Part shown: piece after piece, positions 50,448 through 60,045 of the stretch
Layout: every line of letters starts with the position of its first letter
Position numbering within the stretch: the first letter of the stretch is position 1
Assembly: GCA_028707175.1 (NCBI GenBank)
Contig: JAQTUV010000006.1
Coordinates: 62,001 to 126,000, forward strand
Direction: 5' to 3'
DNA from: Sideroxydans sp.
GTDB lineage: Bacteria > Pseudomonadota > Gammaproteobacteria > Burkholderiales > Gallionellaceae
Length of the DNA: 64,000 nt
Translations under genes and position numbers: made by a program
Notes under the pieces: generated by a model
Told to the model about the DNA's origin: nothing
What the model saw: only the letters and a program-made list of their open reading frames with translations
The model's database searches: none

Positions 50448-52882
50448 ACTGGGTTGGCCTTCATTTGTTCTGGCGCAAAATCATCCACCATGATGACTTT
50501 ACGGCGTAGCGCAAAATCACGCTCTAACTGCTGCACTTGTTCAGCCGTCAGCAAGCCTTTGCTGTGCGCTTCGGCGACTAGCTTCATTTCATCGCGAGAT
50601 TTGAGCTTGCCTTCTTTGCGCGCCTTTTCCAGCTCAGCTTGCATTGGTTCGCACACCAAAGTGCTCGCCAGCGAAGCTTCTAAAGCCCCCACCGCATCAG
50701 CCTCATCAGTTGGAACGAACATACCGGCAGTGAGTCTGTCTCGTGCTGCGCCGGGTTGCATCAACAACGACGACACTTGATGCCCCAACGCATCGCTAGG
50801 CGGTCTGCGGCATTGCCCCAGCGGGAAGATCAGCGCACGCATCAACAAGGCAAAGAAACGATTTGGGAAATTCTGCAACACGCCATCGAATGCGCTTTGA
50901 ATGCGGAACAAGCCATCTTCCATCGCCCAATGCAACAAAGGCAGATCGGCCTCAGGGCGTCCGTCATCTTCAAATTTCTTCAACACGGCCGAGCACAGAT
51001 AGAGTTGACTCAATACATCACCCAAGCGCGCAGACAATTTTTCACGGCGTTTCAACGCGCCGCCCAAAGACAACATGGCAATATCAGACGCAAACGCAAA
51101 CGCGGATGCGTATCGCGTCAACAACTGGTAATAACGTGCGGTTGGCTCTTCTGTTGGTACGGAGATAAAACGCCCGCCGAAAAGTGCGTATAAGAAAGTG
51201 CGCACCGCATTGCTCAAACTAAAACTGATATGCCCGAAGAACGCCGCATCAAAATCGATCACAGCTTTTTTATTGTTCTGTTCGTTGGCCGCTTGAATCT
51301 CTTTCAACACATAAGGATGCGCACGCACCGCCCCTTGTCCAAAGATAATCAGACTGCGCGTTAAGATGTTCGCCCCTTCCACCGTGATGCCAATTGGGGT
51401 CTGTTGATACATACGCGCCAAATAGTTATCTGGCCCCATGCAAATGCCCTTGCCGCCATGTACGTCCATCGCGTCATTGATGACAATACGTCCGCGCTCG
51501 GTGCAGTGATACTTAACGATAGCCGAGATCACAGAAGGCTTCTCACCCAGATCAATTGCCAAGGCGGTCAGTTTGCGTGCCGCATCCATCACATAAGCAT
51601 GGCCACCAATACGAGCCAGCGCCTCTTCAACACCTTCGAACTTGCCAACCGGCACATGGAACTGTTTACGCACACGCCCATACGCGCCACTGCTGCGCAC
51701 CGCCAGCTTGACGCCACCCGTTGCACTTGCAGGCAATGAGATCGAGCGCCCCGCCGCTAAACATTCCATCAACATACGCCAGCCTTGGCCGATACGTTGT
51801 GTACCACCAATGATGAAATCCATCGGAATAAATACATCTTTACCTTGGGTAGGGCCGTTCTGGAATGCCGAATTAAGCGGGAAGTGACGACGCCCCACTT
51901 GCACCCCAGGGGTGTTCGTTGGAATCAACGCCAAGGTAATGCCACGTGAACTTTCTGCCCCCAGCAAATGATCGGGGTCATATAACTTAAAGGCGAGGCC
52001 CAACAATGTCGCCACAGGTGCCAAAGTGATGTAACGCTTTTCCCAAGTGAGACGAATCCCCAGCACATTGGTTTGCCCATTAAATTCACCGTAGCAAACG
52101 ATACCCTCATCAGGAATCGCACCCGCATCCGACCCAGCCATCGGGCCCGTCAGAGCAAAACAAGGCACTTCCAAACCTTTTGCCAAACGGCGCAAATACG
52201 CATCTTTTTGCTCATGTGTTCCGTACTTCAACAGCAATTCGGCGGGGCCGAGTGAGTTGGGCACCATCACCGTCACCGCTGCTGTGCCACTACGAGACGA
52301 GACTTTGGTCACGACCGCCGAGTGTGCTTGTGCCGAGAACTCAAGACCACCATAGGCCTTCGGAATGATCATGCCGAAGAACCCCTTATCCTTGATGAAC
52401 TGCCAAGCCTCTGGCGACAAATCTTGGCGGGTGTGGGTGACATCCCAATCGTCAATCATCGCGCACAACTGCTCGACTTCGTTATCGAGGAAAGACTGCT
52501 CTTCTTGGGTTAAGGATGTCTTAGGAAACGCGAGCAATTTAGACCAATGAGGGCGACCACTGAACAACTCGCCATCCCACCACACTGTGCCCGCATCCAA
52601 TGCCTCTTGTTCGGTTTGCGAAACTTGGGGAAGGATTTTGCGGAATACTTTGAGAACAAACCCGCTAATGAGGAGACGACGTAAGAAAGGCACGCCCAAG
52701 ATCAATACGAAAGAAAACAAGGAGAGGTAAACAATATTCAGCGCATCGTCACTGATACGGCTATACATTGCGACAAAAGGAACGATGACGATGGTGGCAA
52801 TCAGCCAACTCCAGATTGAAGCTCTAAAAAAAGCCAGCACAAGTAACACTGCCAGCACCACGATCATTATCAATATCGCCAT
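50444..52882 (-). CDS. fadE: Acyl-CoA dehydrogenase, FadE type
   Basis: An 812-residue protein, close to E. coli FadE (814) and much longer than soluble dehydrogenases. Membrane helices occupy the N-terminus (residues 1-75), followed by an acyl-CoA dehydrogenase core with CFALTGPMAGSDAGAIPDEG and a DVHGGKGICMGPDNYL region, and a FadE-specific C-terminal domain. It performs the first, FAD-dependent step of beta-oxidation. ATG 52882 has AGAGG upstream and replaces a longer frame to 52999. It heads the operon, and its promoter lies in 52883-53114, which also serves the divergent radical SAM gene. Confidence 0.93.
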   Translation of the reverse strand: MAILIMIVVLAVLLVLAFFRASIWSWLIATIVIVPFVAMYSRISDDALNIVYLSLFSFVLILGVPFLRRLLISGFVLKVFRKILPQVSQTEQEALDAGTVWWDGELFSGRPHWSKLLAFPKTSLTQEEQSFLDNEVEQLCAMIDDWDVTHTRQDLSPEAWQFIKDKGFFGMIIPKAYGGLEFSAQAHSAVVTKVSSRSGTAAVTVMVPNSLGPAELLLKYGTHEQKDAYLRRLAKGLEVPCFALTGPMAGSDAGAIPDEGIVCYGEFNGQTNVLGIRLTWEKRYITLAPVATLLGLAFKLYDPDHLLGAESSRGITLALIPTNTPGVQVGRRHFPLNSAFQNGPTQGKDVFIPMDFIIGGTQRIGQGWRMLMECLAAGRSISLPASATGGVKLAVRSSGAYGRVRKQFHVPVGKFEGVEEALARIGGHAYVMDAARKLTALAIDLGEKPSVISAIVKYHCTERGRIVINDAMDVHGGKGICMGPDNYLARMYQQTPIGITVEGANILTRSLIIFGQGAVRAHPYVLKEIQAANEQNNKKAVIDFDAAFFGHISFSLSNAVRTFLYALFGGRFISVPTEEPTARYYQLLTRYASAFAFASDIAMLSLGGALKRREKLSARLGDVLSQLYLCSAVLKKFEDDGRPEADLPLLHWAMEDGLFRIQSAFDGVLQNFPNRFFALLMRALIFPLGQCRRPPSDALGHQVSSLLMQPGAARDRLTAGMFVPTDEADAVGALEASLASTLVCEPMQAELEKARKEGKLKSRDEMKLVAEAHSKGLLTAEQVQQLERDFALRRKVIMVDDFAPEQMKANPV

Positions 52883-53114
52883 ATCGAACCTCTTATTTTT
52901 GTTTGTGGATAACGCGAACTGTAACGCCAGCGAGAGAGACTGACAATGGATATGTAAATCGCAGCCGCAAGAACCCCGCGCATCACTGATTTGCTTCAAA
53001 AATTCAGTCGTGTGGTTTTACAAAGCATCGCAAATTTTCCTGAAAAAATGAACGTACTAACCACTCAAAGCCAAGATAGAGGCAAGAGCAATCACACCCC
53101 AGTTACAATTCCGC

Positions 53115-53996
53115 ATGAATTTAATTTACGACATGCCGCTGTTCCGCCCGCCTTCCGAAGGCGACAACCTCATCATTCAGGCCACGCTGGGGTGCAGCTT
53201 TAATCAATGTAGCTTCTGCGCCATGTATCGCAGCAAGCAATATGTCGAACGCCCCTTGGCCGATGTATTCGCCGACATTCATCAAGCCGCCGCCGATTGG
53301 CCGGACGCACAGCGCGTATTCCTAGCCGATGGCGATGCACTCGCCCTACCCACCGAACACCTGCTCGCCATCCTGAACGAATTGGCTGCAACCTTTCCAC
53401 GTCTCACGCGCGTCTCCTGTTACGCCACACCCGGCAACCTCCAGCGCAAGAGCGCCGAAGAACTCACCCTGTTGCGCGAACACAAACTCAACCTGCTCTA
53501 CTTCGGCATCGAATCTGGCGCCGACCTCATCCTGAAAAAGATCACCAAAGGCGCCACGCAAAAGCGCATGGCCGAAGTGCTGCACAAAGCACACGCCAGC
53601 GGTATGAAAGTTTCCGCTACCGTCATCCTTGGGCTGGGTGGCACACAACACAGCGACGAACACATAGACGGCACCCTCGCCCTACTCAACAGCGCACCCG
53701 TCACTTACCTTTCCACACTGCAACTGTATCTGGACGAAAGCGTAAAAGAAGAATTCCACCGCAAATTCGGCGAGCCATTCCAGATGCCAGACGACCTCGC
53801 AATATTGAAAGAACAGGAAAGACTCATCAGCGGCCTCACCCCACCGCAGCCCATCATCTTCCGCAGCAACCATGCCTCCAATGCCTTAGCACTTGCAGGC
53901 AACCTGCCGAGAGACAAAGAGAAATTGCTGCTGCAATTGCGGGAGGCCATGGCAGGACATAGACCGTTGCGGCCTACCTTCATGCGCGGACTATAA
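53115..53996 (+). CDS. Radical SAM protein
   Basis: A 293-residue radical SAM enzyme. The cluster-binding cysteines are C27, C32 and C35 in LGCSFNQCSFCAMYRS, a C-x4-C-x2-C variant seen in one widespread uncharacterised subfamily. LFFGIESGADLILKKITKGA and VSATVILGLGGT are the usual radical SAM strands 4 and 5. No auxiliary iron-sulfur or B12 domain is visible. It is divergent from fadE and followed by a REP element. Substrate unknown. Confidence 0.86.
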   Translation: MNLIYDMPLFRPPSEGDNLIIQATLGCSFNQCSFCAMYRSKQYVERPLADVFADIHQAAADWPDAQRVFLADGDALALPTEHLLAILNELAATFPRLTRVSCYATPGNLQRKSAEELTLLREHKLNLLYFGIESGADLILKKITKGATQKRMAEVLHKAHASGMKVSATVILGLGGTQHSDEHIDGTLALLNSAPVTYLSTLQLYLDESVKEEFHRKFGEPFQMPDDLAILKEQERLISGLTPPQPIIFRSNHASNALALAGNLPRDKEKLLLQLREAMAGHRPLRPTFMRGL

Positions 53997-54006
53997 AACC
54001 AGCATC

Positions 54007-54045
54007 CCCTCTCCCGCAGGCGGGAGAGGGTTAGGGTGAGGGGCG
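54007..54045 (+). repeat. REP element between the radical SAM gene and the Hachiman locus
   Basis: Stem CCCTCTCCCGC/GCGGGAGAGGG (54007-54030) with tail TTAGGGTGAGGGGCG. The remaining gap to 54492 contains no gene I can support; a short CCCGCAATGACGGG dyad lies near 54281. Confidence 0.8.
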
Positions 54046-54492
54046 TCAAGTTGAAGCCGTTCCCACAAGGGCCTGCCACCCAACGGCACACACACAGCAT
54101 GTCGAATCAGAAATGGAAATGCACTCAACAATGCCCCTACCCCTCCGCATTGACACTTCACACCTCGCAGTAATACAGTTCGGCCCACTTGCAGATCTAC
54201 TCAACGCACATCACGCCACATGAATGGCGCGAGGCACACAGCAGAATCCCCAGAACAGTGAGGCTGGCGCAAGATAAAACCCGCAATGACGGGATGCATC
54301 GCCAGTAAACAAACTGTTCAAATGAGGGGAATCACTTGAATCACACCACACCGAGCACGCATTGCTCAGGCCATTTCAATCGTGGCTTGTTCCACATCGT
54401 TCTTCAGATGCTGGGCATTGCGACTGAACCATTGGCGGTTTGCAGAATTAATTGCGATGCTGCCTCCATATCGCTTCTCGAAGGATGCTGCA

Positions 54493-55167
54493 ATGCGTGA
54501 ACCACGATTCTATGTGTATAAATGTGTCGTTGATGATGGCGGGGCCCCCTGCATCGACAACAACATGCTTAGCCTTACTATATGCAAACCCTACATTCGT
54601 AGTACAGCCAGAAAAGGGGATTTAATTTTCGCGTTTGGTTCAAACAATGAAACGCCTAATAATCGCTTGGTTTATATCGCAGAAGTGGCGCGCCAATTTA
54701 CTGGCGGTGAATATTTCGAACACGATGAATTCAAAAGTAGGGGCGACTGTATTTATGAGCGCAATCAGTCAGGAAAGCTGGTGCGCAGAACGGATGCGAA
54801 ATTTCACAACTTTCCAACTGCGTGGATCAGCGATCTTGGAGAGGGTGAGCATTATCCCAAAGCGAATGCACTTGTTGCGAACGACTTTCGGTATTTTGGG
54901 AAGGCGGGTACCTCTGCTTGGAAATCTACGCATCCCAGACTCAAAGAGCTTATTGAGAAACTAGGCCAAGGACATAGAGTAAATTTCACTCAAGATCTAC
55001 GGAACGAATTGCTGGAACTAAAAAGCAAAATATGGCGTGAATTTCCAGATAACCAAATTTTGGGAACCCCTATGCATACACCAGACGAGCATTTTGATCC
55101 AGATGACGGTGACGTCATAAAAGTCTGCAACAGTCGTTGTTATTACATATCCAAGAAATGCAAATAA
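54493..55167 (+). CDS. Nmad2 (nucleotide-modification-associated) domain protein
   Basis: A 224-residue protein that follows the Nmad2 pattern: FYVYKCVVDDGGAPC, LTICKPYIRSTARKGDLIFAFGS, NRLVYIAEVARQFTGGEYFEH, then late FRYFGKAG. The family has been linked by gene context to DNA base hypermodification and defence; its biochemistry is unknown. ATG 54493 is chosen because AAGG lies eight bases upstream; the longer frame to 54382 has no such support. It is 20 bases upstream of hamA in the same direction, which suggests a three-gene unit with Hachiman. Confidence 0.7.
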   Translation: MREPRFYVYKCVVDDGGAPCIDNNMLSLTICKPYIRSTARKGDLIFAFGSNNETPNNRLVYIAEVARQFTGGEYFEHDEFKSRGDCIYERNQSGKLVRRTDAKFHNFPTAWISDLGEGEHYPKANALVANDFRYFGKAGTSAWKSTHPRLKELIEKLGQGHRVNFTQDLRNELLELKSKIWREFPDNQILGTPMHTPDEHFDPDDGDVIKVCNSRCYYISKKCK

Positions 55168-55187
55168 TAGGAACTTCAAATCAAAAT

Positions 55188-56132
55188 ATGACTGAAGCCC
55201 CCAGCACAAACCCACTACTTGATTTGAAAGGCTATCTATCCGCCTGTCAAAAAAGTTATGAAAAGTGTATTGATGTAGTAGCGCATCAACATTCCATCGC
55301 AGGCCTTGAGGCAACAATACGTCTGCATCACTTGAAATTTGACGGGAATGGACGACCTATGATTTCGGCGTTGGCCGAGACTTTGTACGGTCACATTATT
55401 GACTACTGTCTCGCAGTACAACACCGCACTACGCCTCTTACTTCGATAGAGTCAGCGAAGCTGACTAAAGAAGCAAGAAAGCTCTTCATTCACCCAACCA
55501 ATACGCCAGCCAATCCCGATACGACAGGAGAAGCAGGCGAAGTATTGCTCTATTTTCTTCTGGAGTCAGTTCTGGGCGTGCCGCAAGTTGTCGCCAAAAT
55601 GGAGCTGAAAACGAACCCTAATGATGAACTGAAGGGGTCTGATGGAATTCACATGTGCTGGAACGAACAGGACAAGCTTGTGGACTTATTCTTTGGTGAG
55701 GCAAAACTATATCAAGATGTTGGTGGTGCCATAACATCGGCACTTAAAAGCATAGCTACGTTTCACGACAATGGTATGCACCAGCATGAATTTTCGATGG
55801 TCACCAAGTACTTCAAATATGCCGATGCGAATGTCAAAACTGCCGTCACTCAATTGTTTGAATTCGGCGCACCTACTGGCGAAATTCGAATTAATCATGC
55901 GTGTTTGATTGGCTATGACTGGCAAGAGTATGGAAGTCTCCCGAAATTGGCAACCCCGGCATTGACGGAGGAGTTTAAGAAACGATACTTAGCCGATAGC
56001 CAAAGACTACACGAACATCTTCAAAAGCGATTTGATACTTTTCAGAAAAAGCATCTCCGATTTGAGGTGTTTTTTATTCCCTTCCCCACAGTCCAGGAAT
56101 TTCGGGACGCTTTCAACAAAGCTCTAGATTAA
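55188..56132 (+). CDS. hamA: HamA, Hachiman nuclease subunit (DUF1837)
   Basis: A 314-residue DUF1837 protein. GEAGEVLLYFLLESVLG (114-130) and KGSDGIH (149-155) lead to the FFGEAKLY strand (E171, K173), a PD-(D/E)xK-like active site. In characterised Hachiman systems HamA is a DNase held inactive by the helicase HamB and released when DNA damage or phage replication is sensed. ATG 55188 is chosen with AGGAA upstream; two in-frame ATGs (55137, 55158) are less likely. It is 12 bases before hamB. Confidence 0.85.
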   Translation: MTEAPSTNPLLDLKGYLSACQKSYEKCIDVVAHQHSIAGLEATIRLHHLKFDGNGRPMISALAETLYGHIIDYCLAVQHRTTPLTSIESAKLTKEARKLFIHPTNTPANPDTTGEAGEVLLYFLLESVLGVPQVVAKMELKTNPNDELKGSDGIHMCWNEQDKLVDLFFGEAKLYQDVGGAITSALKSIATFHDNGMHQHEFSMVTKYFKYADANVKTAVTQLFEFGAPTGEIRINHACLIGYDWQEYGSLPKLATPALTEEFKKRYLADSQRLHEHLQKRFDTFQKKHLRFEVFFIPFPTVQEFRDAFNKALD

Positions 56133-56144
56133 AGGGTAAAGCAG

Positions 56145-58700
56145 ATGTCCGACGTGAGCTATTTAGCAAGACCGGAATTTCCAAAGTTTCGCGACCTGTA
56201 CAGCAAACTGCTCCGTAACGACATCAATGTGCAGCTACCAGGAAATGCCTTAGTTGATCCTGAGCCAATTACGGATAACGAAATACGGCTGCTTGTTGGA
56301 TATGCATCTATGCTTTCCACTTCATCCGAAGTGCTTGATCGTGCGCAATCCTATGAGATTGCAACGCGCCTGATTGAGATAGATGATACGAACAGCTCTA
56401 GCCTAGTTGCTATTGCAGACATTATCTTGTCGCGAATTGGCAACTTCCCAGGAAGGAGTCTTTTGCGCGATAGATACACAACGACTCCAGATGTGGCACC
56501 ACATGCACCATATAGGCTGTGGCTGGAACGCGCCACGCGTGAAATTGAGAATTCAGTAACTCATTTCGAGGGCAGCGATATTGCCTTAACCGACTTTCAA
56601 TATAGGCTGTTCGATGCGTTGGATCAGTCATCATCCGTGAGTGTGTCGGCTCCCACCTCGGCGGGGAAGTCATTTGTAATGGGCTTGGATTTGATTAGAC
56701 GGCTGAGAAAAGGTGGTCCAGCTTGCGTCGTCTATTTGGTGCCTACTAGGGCACTAATCAGGGAAGTTTCCTCAAAGCTACGCGAACACTTACGGAAAGC
56801 TGGTCTTGAGACTGTTCCGGTGCGTTCCGTTCCTTTTCCCGTCGATAAAGAAAAAACTCAACAAGGAGCTGTTTATGTATTAACCCAAGAGCGATTGATG
56901 AGCTTGCTGCACTCTGCTCAAGGAAAACCCTGGATTACGACTCTAGTGGTAGACGAAGCACAGGGGATACAAGACGACAGCCGTGGAATTATTCTTCAGA
57001 GCGCCATTGAAGCAGTGCTACGACTTTTTCCAAGTGCTGAGGTATTCTTCGCAAGTCCCTTAATTAAAAATCCTGAATACCTTTTATCTCTTTTTGGTCG
57101 ATCTCAAGGTGAGGTGTCATTCATAGAGACGCAGTCTCCAGTGTCCCAGAATCTTATTCTGGTTTCGCAAGTCCGGAATAAGAAGGACCGAGCTCAGTTC
57201 GAGGTTCTTCTTCAAAACGAGCGCCTTGAGCTCGGGATCAGGGATTTGGGATTTTCTTTTCGTGGCAGCAAGTTCAAACAGCAAGCGGATTTGGCACGAG
57301 CTGTCACCCGCGACGATGAAGCCACAATCCTTTTCGCTGATGGAGCGGCATACACAGAAAATCTAGCTGAGGCGCTAATTGAAGGGCTGCCGGAACCCGC
57401 GCATACCGATCCGGTAATTGCAGAGTTTGTTGAATTTCTCAGAAGTGAAATTCATCCCGAATATCCATTGATTAAGATGCTTCCACATGGTGTGGCTTTT
57501 CACTATGGTGATATGCCAGCTATTGTTCGAGCTAGAGTCGAAGATTTATTCAAAGAAGGTTTACTTAGATTTGTCTGTTGTACTAGCACGTTGCTTCAAG
57601 GCGTAAATCTACCTGCACGTCACATAATTATTGAAAACCCAAAGCGAGGTTCAGGCAACGCAATGCAGCGCAGAGATTTCTTGAATCTTGCAGGTAGAGC
57701 AGGAAGACTGTTGCACGAGTTTCACGGCAATATCTGGTGCATGCGCCCTACTGAATGGGATGAACATTGTTACGAAGGAGAGTTGCTACAGGACATTCAC
57801 TCTGCCATGAGCGAGGCTATGGCGGATGGCGGCTCAGCCATACAGCGCCTGCTCGCTAATCAAGCGAAGCCAGATGAAGTGGATATAGCAGAGGCAGCTT
57901 TTGGGAAAGTCATCAACGACTTTATCGCTACCGGCAATAGTCTTTTGGACTCGGAGTTTAGAACTGAAGAAAATAAAGCTGTGTTGGAGCAGACCGAAAA
58001 AAAGTGCCAGGAAATAAAAATTACACTGCCCATTGAAGTTCTAGACGCCAATCGTGCCGTTAGGCCAGATCGTTTGCAGTCGCTTTATAACTACATGAAG
58101 GCGGAGTTAGATCCGGCAACTCTACTGCCAATAAAGCCGGGGTTGGCGAACTCCAATCAACGAATGAAAGAGATTATAAAAATAGTTCAAGAAAAACTGG
58201 CTGGAATTCATAACGGGAGTTACATTTTTTATAGTCAGTTGGCGTGTAAATGGATTTACAACACTCCTCTAAAGAAAATTATCGCAGAGCATATTGATTA
58301 CCTACGAAGCCAAAACGACAACAAGAAAGCTTCGGTAATTATTAGGGAGTTGCTACGTACGCTGGAAAAAGAAATTCGTTATCGATTAGTTAAGCACTTT
58401 ATTGCCTATACAAGCATTCTGGCGTTAGTCCTCCGAGAGCGTAATGATGTCGCAGCGGAAGAGGCAATTGAGCCATTCCATATCTACCTTGAATGCGGCG
58501 CATCTGATCGAATTGCCTTGAACCTAATTGCGCTTGGGTTTTCACGAGTAACGGCAATTGCACTCCATGACAAAGTAGCATTCCCCGCCGATGCGACGCC
58601 GGAAGATTGCCTTAACAAGTTGAGCCAAATCAATATTGAAAGTCTCAATATCTCAAAGCTTTGCATCAGAGAAGTTCGCGAACTGTTGGGGCAGCAATAA
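56145..58700 (+). CDS. hamB: HamB, Hachiman superfamily 2 helicase
   Basis: An 851-residue SF2 helicase. Walker A APTSAGKS is at 169-176, motif Ia LVPTRALIREV near 198-208, motif II DEAQ at 270-273, and motif VI NLAGRAGRLL around residue 520. The C-terminus has a helical ratchet-like domain. This agrees with HamB in length and layout. HamB moves along DNA and gates the HamA nuclease. Directly downstream of hamA, same operon. Confidence 0.88.
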   Translation: MSDVSYLARPEFPKFRDLYSKLLRNDINVQLPGNALVDPEPITDNEIRLLVGYASMLSTSSEVLDRAQSYEIATRLIEIDDTNSSSLVAIADIILSRIGNFPGRSLLRDRYTTTPDVAPHAPYRLWLERATREIENSVTHFEGSDIALTDFQYRLFDALDQSSSVSVSAPTSAGKSFVMGLDLIRRLRKGGPACVVYLVPTRALIREVSSKLREHLRKAGLETVPVRSVPFPVDKEKTQQGAVYVLTQERLMSLLHSAQGKPWITTLVVDEAQGIQDDSRGIILQSAIEAVLRLFPSAEVFFASPLIKNPEYLLSLFGRSQGEVSFIETQSPVSQNLILVSQVRNKKDRAQFEVLLQNERLELGIRDLGFSFRGSKFKQQADLARAVTRDDEATILFADGAAYTENLAEALIEGLPEPAHTDPVIAEFVEFLRSEIHPEYPLIKMLPHGVAFHYGDMPAIVRARVEDLFKEGLLRFVCCTSTLLQGVNLPARHIIIENPKRGSGNAMQRRDFLNLAGRAGRLLHEFHGNIWCMRPTEWDEHCYEGELLQDIHSAMSEAMADGGSAIQRLLANQAKPDEVDIAEAAFGKVINDFIATGNSLLDSEFRTEENKAVLEQTEKKCQEIKITLPIEVLDANRAVRPDRLQSLYNYMKAELDPATLLPIKPGLANSNQRMKEIIKIVQEKLAGIHNGSYIFYSQLACKWIYNTPLKKIIAEHIDYLRSQNDNKKASVIIRELLRTLEKEIRYRLVKHFIAYTSILALVLRERNDVAAEEAIEPFHIYLECGASDRIALNLIALGFSRVTAIALHDKVAFPADATPEDCLNKLSQINIESLNISKLCIREVRELLGQQ

Positions 58701-58853
58701 CTGAATTTAAACGGGGCAGCATCGACTCCCCACAGTTTTTATCGGAGGTCTATCCGCCCGCTCGTTCTTAATAAATTAAAGGGGGCTGCGTCGCATATCA
58801 AAATACAATACGATGCCAAACCCTTTAATTTTCCAACTCTGCAAAGGTTCTCC

Positions 58854-59354
58854 ATGTACCCCGTTCACGACGACGATGTCGCCCTGCTGTTGTCCCTTAC
58901 CGTTGCGGCCAAGCGTCGCCCCGCCGCGCTGGATGAGATCATCACCGCGTTGGCCACGGCCCAGCACGGCGAGATTCCAGCCAAGTCCAAACTGGTGGAT
59001 GCGTTTGCCCGCATGAGCGTTTGCGGCTTGATCGCCGAAGCAGCGGGTGGCTATACCCTCTCTACTGCGGCACAGACAATAATGGCGGTGCTTCGCGCCA
59101 AGGATGACAGTGCCACCCGACTAGCCCGCATCAAGCAACAGCTCACCGACTTTGATGCCAAGGACAAACACCCAATCATTCGAGTGACCCAAGAGCAGTT
59201 GCTGGCGGCGATTCAAAGCTACAAAGCGGCTCAACACAACCACCACGGCAAGAACATTCAAACCGACAAACCCAAGACGAAGACCAGCTGGATTCCAACC
59301 AAGGATCTGGTGCAGGGCAAACAGCACCTGCCCTCAAAACGCAGTAAACCGTAA
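58854..59354 (+). CDS. Hypothetical protein
   Basis: A 166-residue protein, helical in the first 90 residues (ALLLSLTVAAKRRPAALDEIITALATA) and with a low-complexity, basic tail (NHHGKNIQTDKPKTKTSW). The front half could be a winged helix. AAAGG is upstream of the ATG. It lies alone between Hachiman and the copper operon, with the 12-mer GGGGCAGCATCG on both sides (58713 and 59406). No family recognised. Confidence 0.6.
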   Translation: MYPVHDDDVALLLSLTVAAKRRPAALDEIITALATAQHGEIPAKSKLVDAFARMSVCGLIAEAAGGYTLSTAAQTIMAVLRAKDDSATRLARIKQQLTDFDAKDKHPIIRVTQEQLLAAIQSYKAAQHNHHGKNIQTDKPKTKTSWIPTKDLVQGKQHLPSKRSKP

Positions 59355-59496
59355 GTCTGCCAGCGAGACTAACGTGACTGGGCTCGAATAAAACGCACAG
59401 CTAATGGGGCAGCATCGCCATTCCTCCGTAAGGGATCACGATGATGCCTCCCAGCAAGCGATTGACTCTCCCCCCACTCTTCGCCACACTGCAGCC

Positions 59497-59871
59497 ATGT
59501 CTCGCCTAACCCGAAAATTCATTGCTGTGTTCATGCTGCTGTGGTTGCCGCTCTCTAGCGGTAGCGCATTAGCGGCTTCGCTCGCGATGCAGTTGCAACA
59601 GGGCGAATGTCATGAGTCGGCTGAAATGATGTCGATGTCGCACGAAGACATGATGCAGCATGACCATGAAGCCATGCAGACGAGCGATGAAGGCGCGTCG
59701 GGTTGTAATGCTTGCGGCGTTTGCCACTTGGCTTGCACGGCTTATCTCGACACACCCGTGGTTGCCATGCAACTGTTCGATTCTGGTTCGCAAGCCGTTA
59801 GTTCTATCCCTGAAACTTTCGTTTCTCATCTTTCCGCACCGCTCGTTCCCCCTCCTCTCGCCCGCGTCTAA
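59497..59871 (+). CDS. DUF2946-like exported protein of the copper operon
   Basis: A 124-residue precursor with a signal peptide (FIAVFMLLWLPLSSGSALAA). A histidine- and methionine-rich stretch (HESAEMMSMSHEDMMQHDHEAM) and then CNACGVCHLAC follow. These are features of small copper-associated DUF2946-type proteins found before cus/czc operons. It probably binds Cu or Ag in the periplasm or inner membrane. ATG 59497 is the first start preceding the signal peptide. Confidence 0.65.
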   Translation: MSRLTRKFIAVFMLLWLPLSSGSALAASLAMQLQQGECHESAEMMSMSHEDMMQHDHEAMQTSDEGASGCNACGVCHLACTAYLDTPVVAMQLFDSGSQAVSSIPETFVSHLSAPLVPPPLARV

Positions 59872-59982
59872 CGCAGGACGAGTCCGTCTGTAATTCCTAA
59901 ACGTTTCTCGTTCTGTCCGTTCGGCAGTCGTTTTCGGCTGTCCGTTTGAAGGAATTGCAGATTGCCTTTCACGTTTGTCCTT

Positions 59983-60016
59983 TCTCCCGCTTGCGGGAGA
60001 GAGTTAGAGAGAGGGG
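59983..60016 (+). repeat. REP element upstream of cusC
   Basis: Stem TCTCCCGC/GCGGGAGA (59983-60000) and tail GAGTTAGAGAGAGGGG. It extends an open frame upstream of cusC, which would add a spurious N-terminus if an earlier start at 59962 were accepted. Confidence 0.8.
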
Positions 60017-60045
60017 CTTCTGCTGAAAAAAACAGGATGTGGATC

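Noticed and set aside
58713..59417. GGGGCAGCATCG direct repeats flanking the hypothetical gene, considered as target-site or att repeats
   Set aside because: Twelve bases with a further partial match at the hamB end could be chance, and no integrase or transposase is associated.
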